From Erythroxylum novogranatense (Eukaryota; Streptophyta; Magnoliopsida; Malpighiales; Erythroxylaceae), in the NCBI GenBank assembly GCA_029891385.1, contig CM057229.1:806001-870000 (forward strand): a stretch of 64,000 bases of DNA, in the 5' to 3' direction. Made by a program: the position numbers and the translations under genes. How positions within the stretch are numbered: the first letter of the stretch is position 1; each line of letters starts with the position of its first letter. Of this stretch, positions 51,123-64,000 are shown in pieces. The notes under the pieces are model-generated. The model saw only the letters and a list, made by a program, of their open reading frames with translations. It was not told the origin of the DNA and searched no databases.

Positions 51123-52068
51123 TTAGTAAAATTCACTTCCTTTTTTTTTCCCTTTTAAGGATGCTTTGTATAACTGACATAGATGTTCAGGAACTCGACA
51201 AACTTTAGCCCAATGTCCTTTTGTACCACATCTAAGGCAAGAATCTCCTGAAGTCCTATAAGAACTTCTATGAACATCATTAATATGGTGCTTGTTATTG
51301 TGGTGGCTCGTATTTCTTTGAAGGGAGTTATATGGATAACTTCCTCGGCCACGTCCACGACCACGACCACGAATGTAGTTACGACGATGGCCACGACCAC
51401 CGCCACGACCGCGACCACGACTAGACCCATGATGATTTTTTCTTTCATTTTCTTTTCGAATTGCAATATTTGCTTCTGAAAATGCTGCCGCGCCAGTAGG
51501 GCGGGATTGATGATTTTTCATCAAAAGTTTATTATTCTTCTCGGCTACAAGAAGGCATGAAATCAGGTCAGAGTATTTTTTAAATCCGCGCACTTGATAT
51601 TGTTGTTGCAAGGTTACATTCGATGCGTGGAAGGTGGAGTATGTTTTTTTCTAACATATCTTACTCAGTGATTGTTTGCCCACAAAATTTTAGTTGTGAG
51701 ACAATTCTAAACATAGCTGAGTTATACTCATTGACCTTTTTAAAATCTTGGAAGCGTAAAGCGCTCCATTCATCACGAGAAGCCGGAAGTAAAACTTCCT
51801 TTTGATGGTCATATCTTTCTTGTAAATTTTTCCACAAATGACTTGGATCTTTAATTGTGAGGTATTCTATTTTTAATACCTCATCAAGATGACGACGAAT
51901 GAAGATCATCGCTTTGGCTTTATTTTGTTTTGATGTTGTATTATTTTCTTTAATGGTATCTAAAAGATCCATTGATTCAAGATACATTTCAACATCAATC
52001 ATCCACGGCATATAATTATGGCCCGCAACATCAAGAGCAGCGAACTCAATTTTGGCAAGATTGGACAT
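51123..52068 (-). pseudogene. copia gag remnant
   Basis: The first part (51661-52068) starts MSNLAKIEFAALDVAG and ends at an in-frame TAA after KFCGQTITE. A few codons later an A-run (51645-51655) has shifted the frame, and the second part (51123-51611) reads QQQYQVRGFKKYSDLI, an Arg/Gly-rich tract, the zinc knuckle CLRCGTKGHWAKVC and the end of gag. Thus one stop plus one frameshift split an otherwise well-preserved gag. Confidence 0.85.
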
Positions 52069-52779
52069 GTTGGCAACTATTTAGAGAGAAATAATTAATA
52101 CATGTATTCAAATCGATATTACAGTAAATAAATTACATGCCATGCTCAAATGCTATGCCAAGAAGCAACATAGGGATCATAATACATGGTATTACTAAGA
52201 GAAAAAACATGCGATCTGAATTATTTAGCTCTACACTAAGAATGAAACAAAGATATATAATGATAATAATTATACAAAAAGATGATATAGCGGACAACAT
52301 TTGAAAATTTTTGTAAGAATTTTGAGGTAAGAAATAGTGTGTAGGGATGAAGTAAATTATGTAGGAGTGGTATCTATTTATAGAAAAAAAAATTACCGTT
52401 AACTAGCCGTTATAATTTTACCGTTATATATATATATATTACCGTTATATATATAGGCGTTATAAATTTTATTTTATTTTATTTTAAACAACGATGATGT
52501 ATACTATACAATAAATTACGTATTTAGAGGTGGTAATAACTTTTCATTATTAAAAGAAGGTAAAATAGTGAGTCATCTATAATATGTTTTAATCATATCA
52601 TAAGTAGAATTAATGTAGATAAAAGGAAGAACTTTATTTTAACAACATCGTAAGTAGGATAAATAAACGAAAGAACTTACGTTTGTTTGATGCACGTAAA
52701 CCGAAGAACGTTTGTACGATGTAGGTAGACGGAAGAACCTTACGATTGCTTGATGTTGATAAGCCGAATTTTAGAAATG

Positions 52780-52798
52780 AGAGCTTCGTGCTGATAAC
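52780..52798 (-). promoter_or_regulatory. Candidate primer-binding site of copia element
   Basis: On the minus strand TATCAGCACGAAGCTCTC follows the 5' LTR closely. Position fits a primer-binding site; the tRNA is not identified. Confidence 0.5.
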
Positions 52799-53134
52799 GT
52801 GTTATAAAACTGAAACTAAACTTGAAGAATATTTGGGAGATGAGAGGTCTTCTTATAAAAAAATGGTGTATTTTACATCAAGTTAACCCTTCTATTTATA
52901 GTACATTTCAAACACCTAATACACATGTGACCACCTACTCCAAATGTGTGATTTTGTTAGGTAAAACCAAACCAATAACCACCTACTTCATTCTTGTGTT
53001 AGGTAAAACCAAACCAATAATTACCTACTTCATTCTTGTGTTAGGTAAAACCAAACCAATCCATATGTACATTAACTATTAAATGGTGCATCTACAATTA
53101 GTGGTACACCATATTATTTCTATCTTTTATAACA
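52799..53134 (-). repeat. 5' LTR of copia element, with three 42-bp internal repeats
   Basis: 336 bases, homologous to 46777-47153. It has three 42-bp units (near 52954, 52996 and 53038) against four in the other LTR, which explains nearly all of the 41-base length difference. Confidence 0.92.
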
Positions 53135-54109
53135 GTGCTTACTTTTTTGAGATGTGTTATAAAATAAATATTTCAAAGAACACAATAGCTTACCGACAGT
53201 TGGGAAATCAAACCTTACAAATACTTGAGCTTTTGGTGGAGTTGTATGTACGTATGTATGTATATGTTTGAATTTAGTGGCCAACTGGCCATCAACTTGC
53301 AAGTTGCATTAGATTAGAGTCGGTTCTCAAAAAGAAGCGCCGTTCGATAGGTTTTGGTCAATGCAAAGTCGGGCTTGAAGAAGGCTATTGAAGCTTAAAC
53401 AAGAGAAAGTGGATGGATTGGTTTCTTGTTTCTCTTTTGGGCTTCTCAAAGTGTGAGTTTGTGCTGACACGCTCACATAGATCATTGAGAGGTGTCTTTC
53501 TTTCAAAGTAAACGATGAACGATACTGTCGACAAAAGTCCACAAAATTCAGCAGAGTCTTTGCTAGACCCGACCCGATCGCTGTAAGTGAAGAAAATGGG
53601 CACGTTGACTCGAAGTTTAAAAGAGTTTTAGGTGTTTTATTGAGTCATTATATATAATATATTTTCCACAGAAACCGCACTATCTTTTAAGGGTTCTTCC
53701 CTTTAATCGTTGAATAGACTATTGAATATTTAATATAAAATTAAATAATAAATTTAATTTATAGTCATTATATACCGGAAACAGCCTCTTTACAATATAG
53801 GAGCAAGGCTGCGTATTATCAGATCTTTCTAGACTCCTCTTTATTGTGAGATTTCAAATTGATGATGATGATAGATGATAGCTCAGTTCAATTTTTAAAT
53901 AAATTTTAAATAAAAGTAATACTTTTTTTTCTCAAAGAAAAAAAAACTTTTCAAGTGATAAAAAACAAAATTTTAGGGTTTAATTGTCAACATTGGGAAC
54001 GAAACTAATAACATTGTTAGCTTGTGACTTGATAATCTAACCTTTATGAATTTTAGCTCTTAATTAGACTTAGGTCTAGGTGTTTGTTCTTGTAGGGATC
54101 CATTCCTGC

Positions 54110-54186
54110 GTTCTTATTTTTGTGTGTCACCTCGTATTCAAAATTATCCATCCATTTGGACATAGGTGACACACAAAAACAAGAAC
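54110..54186. repeat. Near-perfect 23-bp inverted repeat (hairpin)
   Basis: 54110-54132 (GTTCTTATTTTTGTGTGTCA plus CCT) is the reverse complement of 54164-54186 except for one position, which would be a G-U pair on one strand. The loop is 31 bases. A transcript would form a stable short hairpin. No coding content. Confidence 0.9.
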
Positions 54187-55848
54187 AGTCACCTTCTTTT
54201 CGAGCTTTTAGGAGCCCTTTTGTATACTAAGATTCCTTGCCGTTCAAACCAGGAAAAAAAGTTGAAATGCGACTTGAAGGGTTGACTTTGTCTACGTTAG
54301 ATGCTCTCTATTCAATGATATGTAGTAATGATTGGATGTTACATTCAAAATTAACAAAGGCCAAAGATTGATTACATGAACGATTTGAGTTGAAGAAAAG
54401 TATATTAACATTGATACATGCAAGACTTCACCTTTGCATAAAAATTATAGTTAATAAAAAATTTATAATAGTTCTTTTTGAAAGTATACTAAATGACTTA
54501 TAGATACATTATTAATGAATAAACAACTTAAAATTAAAATTGACTTAAAATTAATTCCGATCTAGATTGATATTTAACTCGAGTCTTTGATAATTACTAA
54601 AGCGGAAGAGTATTTTGTTTACACTCATCAATTTATGGCTATTTATGGATTATGCAATAAGTGATATGACACAAAAGAAAGATCAGATCTTTTATTTTAA
54701 TTAACCAATTTTTATAGAATTTTATTAAATCTCATCTACATATTTATATAAGGTTCATGTAAACGTTTGGATCAAATTAACTAAAATAAGTTGAATTGCT
54801 CCAACCCCGCAAAGGAGGGCCAACCGAGGGAGTGCTTTTTCTTAAAGGTGTTCTCGTTAGCCCAAAGGAGCAAATGAACTAGTGGCGCACTTAAGATCAA
54901 ACTTGATGGCTTGACTCCAGTCCTACCCAAGTACTAACACTCACTGGTTCACCCTTCCGTGATTGATAAATAACCAAAGCTTCCTTCTGTCTTCCAGCAT
55001 GAGAACAACTGATGTGATGAAATAAGTTAAAAAGTGATGGATTTGTGAGTGTGGAATATGATCTTTGAAGGTCAACAATGGTTGCTGTTCTTAATTCTTA
55101 TCAACTTTGAATTATTTGCATTAAATATACCCGACGACCCAATGTCCATTTTCTTCTCATTGGGATCTTTCGTTAGCTTTTGCGCGTGCTGCATGTTTGC
55201 AAATAACTGAAAGTTAAACCTAAGGTAAAAAATTTAAAGTTAAAAATTTTCCATAGGTATTAAATTATTTTAAAGATTAAATAAAATTAAATAATTTAAA
55301 ATTAATTGAAGAATATTATTTTACTAATAATTTTTTTAAAGTTTAATTAAAAAGAAACTGTTAAAAAGATTAATCGGTTTAGTTTAGTTTATAAAAATTG
55401 ATTAATTTACAAAATTGACCGATTAATTAATAAATTGATAAAATTTAACAACAAAATTATTAAATTAAACTAAATTAGAAAGTTAAAATTAAATTGAAAA
55501 TTTGGCTAGTGAGTTTAAGGTTTTACTATTAAATCAGATGAATTGATTCGATTTTTAAAACATTAACAGGCAACTGATTTAGAATTAATAGACTAATTAA
55601 ATTTAATTGAGTCGGAACATATTATGATTATACATAGATTTGTTATTATATAAGTCATCTGAACAAAATTTAGTTCTTCAATAAGGATTCAGACTTAGGA
55701 CCTTTGAACTCTGCCATCAATTAGACCATCTTTACGGTTCATAACATGTAACTTTTACAACGTCAAAATCCTCGACTAACTTACAATTTTCTTTTCAGTT
55801 CACAGACAATTATCACAGGTAATCGTGATAGTGAGTATAAAAAATCAC

Positions 55849-56085
55849 TTTTTTTTTTTTTTTTTTTGATAAACCTACGAAATATTTTAGGAGAGTCTCA
55901 ATTTATGAGAAAGCGCTTTTAAGACAGCTATTTTCAGATTAATCTCCGTTTGCACTTGATCAACCCATAAAGAATAAAGTGCTGACAAAACAAAATTTTC
56001 CATTATCAAAATTCGAACTCGAAACCTCTAATTAAAGTGTGAGAATGCTGAAAATGCTGAACAACTGACACCAATCTATTTGGTT
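55849..56085 (-). mobile_element. tRNA-derived SINE with poly(A) tail
   Basis: Read on the minus strand, an A-box-like TGGTGTCAGTTG near 56070 is followed by a B box in GAGTTCGAAT near 56020, a body of about 150 bases, and a 19-base poly(A) (T run at 55849-55867). This is the layout of a plant SINE. Target-site duplications could not be found, so the 5' end is approximate. Confidence 0.6.
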
Positions 56086-56393
56086 ACACAAGAAAAGCAG
56101 ATTGGAACAACAAAGGCGTGTCATCTGAGTGGAATGGCTGCTTTTCTTGCCTAGATTTTGGTGCAGATGTTGATACGTACACTAATATAGTGCACGAAGC
56201 CTCTAAATCTTTATACCAATCTCCATATGTAATTCCACTTTCCTTCGTAACATCACCAGAACCACTACCACGACCAGATCTACCCACCTGTTAGTGGCCA
56301 AAAGATGAGGAATAGCGCACTTTGGGTGAATAAATAGAGCACATTGTGCAATTGCGAACACACACATACAAGCACCAGCTTAGTAGTTAGCAG

Positions 56394-56400
56394 TATAAAT
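56394..56400 (+). promoter_or_regulatory. Candidate TATA box of subtilase gene
   Basis: TATAAAT lies 74 bases before the chosen ATG at 56468, a normal distance for a plant gene with a leader of about 40 bases. Confidence 0.45.
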
Positions 56401-56467
56401 TCATTTGGTTGACAGGAGAAGTTCATGCACAAGTAAACCAGGAGATCTTTGGATTTGTGGAAATAGC

Positions 56468-59673
<3,206 letters not shown>

Positions 59674-60852
59674 ATAAAAGTGAACTTGGAAGTGAATTTT
59701 TAAAAGACAGACACATTGCAGGAAGCGTAATTAAGCTAATCCTTGTTGCCTCAACGAAGTAGGCAAAGAAATAATCTGAAAAATGCTTGCCAAAGTGGCC
59801 AAAAAAACCAAAAAAGTTTCATGAATCAAGTTTGATTTAGGCAAGTTCAAGCTCGAGCTCAAACATAGTCATTCGAAATGAATGGACCGAATCATGTTTG
59901 ACCAGACTCAAAACCGAATTAGTTGCCACGAATGATTGTTCGAGGAAGTAATCTTTTTTGTTAAATTTATATTATTACGTTTGGTTCTTTTTTTTTAATA
60001 GTTACCAAAAGTAAAAAAAAAATCTATTAAAAAAAATTAGGAACACTTTATTTAGATTCTAAATCTCAGTATCATCTTGATATTTAGATTACTTTTATCG
60101 AAAATTAAATTTAAAAATTGCGCTAGTCAATTCAATTATTCCTTCTTTTTCAACTTTACGACAACTCTACCTACTCTTCAACTATTCTTATTGTTCTCCC
60201 ATTAAATTTTTTTGAATATTTTTACTCATAAATTTTAATCAACAATCTTTAGCTTGACATTTAATAATATAACTTATATTACAAATTAACATTATTTAAT
60301 AATTTCTATTTTATTAAGTCTGCAAAGATATAATTAAAACATAAATTAAAATTAAATTTTATTCCACGAAATGTTGTTACATATCAAATGTTATAATAAG
60401 AATTCACTCAATTTTTCTATTAAAATTCTTATAAATATAAATTCTTATAAATATCTAAATTATTTTCTATAGATTTATTTTTCAAAGAATTAGATTCTAA
60501 ATTTACTTTACTTTCCCGCCAATCAAACGAGCCTTAAGGTAATCTACATTCACTGGAGTTTCCTAACGCAAGATTGGCATAGATCATTCCACTTTGGAGA
60601 CCATTTTTAGTGGAGGATCATGAAAAGCCAAGCACAGCAAGTTATCGAGGCTCATACCACATAATTTAAAAAGCATGGTACCATAAACGAACAGCGTACA
60701 TATCATATTACATGATGGAAGGTCAGAGTTTAGGTGTGGGAACATGGTGAAAGTAAAGTAACAAATTGTTTGCATTACAGTAAACCGGAGCAGCCAAGTA
60801 CAAAAGATACAATAAGGAACTAGAAGATATCACAAATGTTCTTTGCCATGAC
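59674..60852. other. Intergenic between convergent subtilase and SKP1 genes
   Basis: 59674-59790 is probably subtilase 3' UTR. 59800-59940 is a decayed repeat with GCTCGAGCTC-like wording also seen in other spacers. 59990-60520 is AT-rich filler. 60560-60852 is probably SKP1 3' UTR. No gene. Confidence 0.6.
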
Positions 60853-63198
60853 TTATTCAAAGGCCCACTGGTTCTCTCGGCGAACCTCATCCTCTTCTTC
60901 AGGTGTAAAATCATTCTTGATGTTGAAAGTCTTGCGGATCTCCTCGGGAGTTTTGCCCTTAATCATGTCCGCAACCGTCTGACAAGTGAGATCCAGCAAA
61001 CTCTTTATGTTCAAATAATTTGCAGCCTGAAAGTAAGGAAAAGTTGCAGTCGGTGTGACACCTTTCATTCTAATCACGCATACAAAAGCCAAAGCAATGG
61101 CTGCATAATACTGCATTAATATATTGCTGTCTCCTGTTCCACCCATCGGACTCATATACTCACAAAACAAGGGAGTGCGGAAAGTTGCACAATCTAAACA
61201 ATAAATAAGATTCAGGCCTCTTAATCCCCATTGCAAGAAGCTCAGGCTCTCAGCATGCCCTTGCCCCTTAGTTTCAACACCTGTATGCAGGCTTCCATTT
61301 AGGGAAGTGATAACCATCACTGGAAGTGATTGTTTGAGATCCATTACATTATCATCCTCCACAGCACAGAAGTTATGCCACAGGTAGCAATCATAATAGC
61401 AGAAAGAATTTAGGAGTATCAATTCACAGACATTAGTACTTATGGCAGAGCAAGTTTTGAAGTAAGTGGTCTCAGAAAAAGAAAGCAGGGAAACTTTGCC
61501 TTTGCATAGTTGCCAGATCCATTTCCACTTTCTCTAAAATGACGTAAGGGATACCTCAACTGCATTTATCTGGAAGACATTTTACCATCCATCAAACAGG
61601 TGATGGCATTTCATGTGGCTTCTTCCAACTTGAACCCACCATGCATAGGGGATTCATATAAGGAAGCAATATAACTTTTCTTTTATTCTGTTACTTCTGT
61701 AAGGTTATATGCTAATATATATCATCTCTGATCTGTTGCTCGAAAAATTGAAATAAGAGTTTAATATATTACTCATTAAAGTTCAAGAAGACACCAAAAG
61801 ATCAATGCTGAACTTAACCACATCCGGGTTGATCAAAGAAGGAAGTTAGGTAATAAAAACTAAAATAGAAGCAAGTTAAGTAATAAAGACAAAAATAGGC
61901 ATTTAATATATCGAACGCAGGAAGTTCAATGAGATACCAAAAAGTAGCCACAAATTTAACCATATCTCAGCCAATCATAGAAGCATGTTAATTAACTAAT
62001 ATAAAAACAATCATAATAAACAGCTGTTAAAGTTGAATGAGATACCCAAAACTAGCCCCGAACTTAACCACGTCAGCCCAATCAAAGAAACAAGTTCAAA
62101 AATACAAAGATAAGCATTAAACATACAACTTTCAAATTTCAATGAGATGCCCAAAAGCAAGACTAAACTTAAGCATATCATGGCAGATCAAAGAAGCTAG
62201 CTTTTGAACAGATATAAGATAAGCATAGTATACAAATATTAAATTTTAAACCAGTTTCCAAAAATTCACTTCCAAATTCAGCCATATTGGTCCAAACCTA
62301 TAAAGAGCAAGTAAATAATCAACTTTCCAAAAGATTTCTTAAATTCCCTCTAAAGTTGGAGACAATAAAACTCAAAATGCAGAAAAGTTGTCCGAGCACT
62401 GCCTTCAAATGAACTTAGAACACATTCGATGGACAAAGCCCATAGCAGTGCATTTCACATAATGCTTGAACTTCTAGGGTTTTGTTGTTGCACCTTCAAG
62501 GCTAGGTCCCATAGGCTTCAGGTGACAAGATTGAAACTTCCTATTTAAACAAAATGAATTCTCATCCAACAAATTAATCGTCCAACTAATTAGAGAAAAT
62601 TTACTATTTTCTTTTTTTACAAAAAACAAGAAATTAGTAAAATCACTATACCTAAGAACCTTACAAGCTGATTACCATATTCTCATAACAATGCTCCCTA
62701 ATAACCAAAAGAGGATCAAACACCACACAATTTACTAAATCAAGCTGAAAACCCTCAACAATCAGACCGAGAAAAAAACAAGATCACAAACCCTAACACG
62801 CAGTTCACCAAATCAACATCCAAAATTCAATATTCGAATCGGAAAAGAAAAAGGAAACAACAACCAAGAAAAAGCAAATAAATCGAACGAACCAGAATAA
62901 GATCGAAGAGGGTAGCCTGATCAACTTTGACGAACTCGGCATCCCAAGCCTTCAGTTCGTCGTCAACGGAGGATGAGGAGGAGCGATCGTCAGATTTAGG
63001 AGTCTCCACATGCTTCTTACAATACTCGATGACCTTAGAAAGGATCTTGCTGGTGACATTGGGAAGAGGGATGCCGTTGTCAGCGCAGTCATCTTCGATC
63101 ATGTGCTTTATTGTCTGAGATTCGAGCGCCACCGCCTCGTCGACCTCGAAGGTCTCACCGTCGGAGCTCTTTAGAGTGATCTTTCTGGTGTTCGACAT
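60853..63198 (-). CDS. SKP1: SKP1 (SCF ubiquitin ligase adaptor)
   Basis: Two exons, 62893-63198 and 60853-61026, joined in phase 0 across a 1.87-kb intron, give 159 residues, normal for plant SKP1. The N-terminal BTB/POZ-like domain starts [20 protein letters not shown] and binds CUL1. A variable Ser-rich loop (about 70-77) follows. The C-terminal SKP1 domain [36 protein letters not shown] and the terminal NQWAFE bind F-box proteins. The intron after LFDLIL is the position usual in plant SKP1 genes. In SCF complexes SKP1 links cullin to F-box receptors, including those for auxin and jasmonate. Sequence is close to Arabidopsis ASK1 and its paralog ASK4, consistent with the gene order. No damage seen. 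Confidence 0.96.
61780..62330. repeat. Degenerate tandem repeats in SKP1 intron
   Basis: Within the intron, four to five diverged units of about 105-145 bases follow each other, starting near 61780, 61926, 62032, 62136 and 62250. Shared words are TTCAATGAGATACCCAAAA, AACTTAACCA and CAATCAAAGAA. Divergence between units is large, so the array is old. Confidence 0.6.
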
Positions 63199-64000
63199 GC
63201 TTGCTCTTTGGTCTGTTTGATCTAATTGAGAAGGTGAAACCGAAACTGCTTTTAAAGACAGATAAGGTCAGCAGTTGGGTTTAGGTCGGTAATGATTTAT
63301 TTTCTTTGTTTAATTCTTCACACCTCCATCCACTGTAACTTTAAGGCTGCTACTCTGTGTCTAAAAAATTTATATATTTATTTTTGGATAAACAATTAGC
63401 AATTTCTTTTAAAAAATTATATATGTAATTTAAAATTTTAAAATAAATATTTTGAAATTATAAATTATATTTTGAAACTTTTATCCCTTCATACAATTTA
63501 AACTAGAAAAATTGATTGCCGTTGAAATTGTGTGACAATCGGAAGTATCCACAACACAAACTTCCATGATTAATCATGCCACTTTCACTTGTGAGCAAAT
63601 GAGGATCCATGATCAGTAAAACGTCATTTAAATAAATAAAAGAAACATTTTAGTTTAATTCCTAAGACTTAGATATGGCATCATTTTAGTACTTAGTGTT
63701 TGTTTGGTTGATTTATTGAGAGTAAATAAACACTATTTTTACAGCAAAATTTTTATAAAAAATTAGTGTTTAATTGTAAAATAAAAAGTATTTTTTAGTA
63801 GGTATAATTTTTTGACAGTTAAAATACAGATTTTTAGAAACTTAAATTTGAAGCTTCTAAAATAAAATACTTTTTAGTAAATTTTTCATATCAATTCTGA
63901 GCCTATTTTTAGTCTCTTTTATTTTTATATTTTACATATAATTTCTACAATACCTACAAACTCATCTTTACGATTATTTTGAAAATTATATAATAGTTTT
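63199..64000. other. SKP1 upstream region and AT-rich spacer
   Basis: Bases 63199-63300 are probably the SKP1 leader and proximal promoter. The rest to the window end is AT-rich without a recognisable gene or element. Confidence 0.6.

Larger units (their letters stand above)
46777..53134 (-). mobile_element. Ty1/copia LTR retrotransposon, complete but decayed (6.4 kb)
   Basis: LTRs at 46777-47153 and 52799-53134 both start TGTTATAAAAC and end TTTTATAACA. GTGCT flanks the element on both sides (46772-46776, 53135-53139), giving the exact insertion boundaries. Reading right to left, domains come as gag, protease, integrase, RT, RNase H, the Ty1/copia order. A polypurine tract lies next to the left (3') LTR. 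Coding sequence is broken in many places, so the copy cannot move by itself. Outside their internal repeats the LTRs differ by roughly a dozen substitutions counted by eye, mostly transitions, so this insertion looks younger than the gypsy element. Confidence 0.94.
53135..56467. other. Intergenic, with foldback and SINE; subtilase promoter at right end
   Basis: No gene supported. Short open frames at 53083-53603 match no family. The foldback at 54110-54186, a decayed AT-rich repeat at 55320-55600 and a SINE-like insert at 55849-56085 are listed separately. GTGCT at 53135-53139 is the right target-site duplication of the copia element. Confidence 0.6.

Noticed and set aside
51270..51479. Plus-strand open frame rich in Thr opposite copia gag
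   Set aside because: Shadow of the Arg/Gly-rich gag tract on the minus strand.

Overview
This is nuclear DNA of a flowering plant, most likely a eudicot. The genes are split by short GT-AG introns, lie in very AT-rich intergenic DNA, and encode plant-specific families. The encoded proteins and their order resemble Arabidopsis (locus names recalled, not searched): a CPK29 / thioredoxin-fold / Alba series as near At1g76040-At1g76010; Alba / EXPA11 / UPF0496 / SBT5.2 / SKP1 as near At1g20220-At1g20140; and a LARP1c-FD pair as At4g35890-At4g35900. The window therefore looks like a less fractionated version of a block that is scattered in Arabidopsis. The species cannot be named from the sequence alone.

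Layout. 1-2056 (-): 5' half of a calcium-dependent protein kinase (CPK29-like), running off the left edge. 3084-4930 (+): secreted DsbA/thioredoxin-fold protein. 7141-9434 (+): Alba-domain RGG-repeat RNA-binding protein. 11680-12887 (+): alpha-expansin. 14168-15459 (-): UPF0496 membrane protein. 20685-21176 (+): intronless RING-H2 ubiquitin ligase of the ATL23 type. 24456-34382: a decayed but complete 9.9-kb Ty3/gypsy retrotransposon of Tat-like layout, with a CACTT target-site duplication, a tandem-repeat block and an antisense extra reading frame. 37605-41831 (+): La-related protein 1. 43570-44590 (+): FD-type bZIP flowering regulator whose first intron has a GA instead of a GT donor. 46777-53134 (-): a decayed 6.4-kb Ty1/copia element with a GTGCT target-site duplication. 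56468-59673 (+): subtilisin-like protease (SBT5.2-like). 60853-63198 (-): SKP1.

The genes are independent plant transcription units, not an operon. Two functional links are plausible from family knowledge only: SKP1 and the ATL protein both act in ubiquitination, and Alba and LARP1 both bind RNA. The spaces between genes hold AT-rich DNA, three tRNA-derived SINE-like sequences, two foldbacks, short tandem duplications and microsatellites. I found no complete tRNA, rRNA or CRISPR array.

The most notable observation is the non-canonical donor in the FD gene: no alternative GT donor that I could find restores the leucine zipper. Next are the antisense gene inside the gypsy element and the near-perfect 23-bp inverted repeat at 54110-54186. 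I did not find anything that I would call a new biological system.
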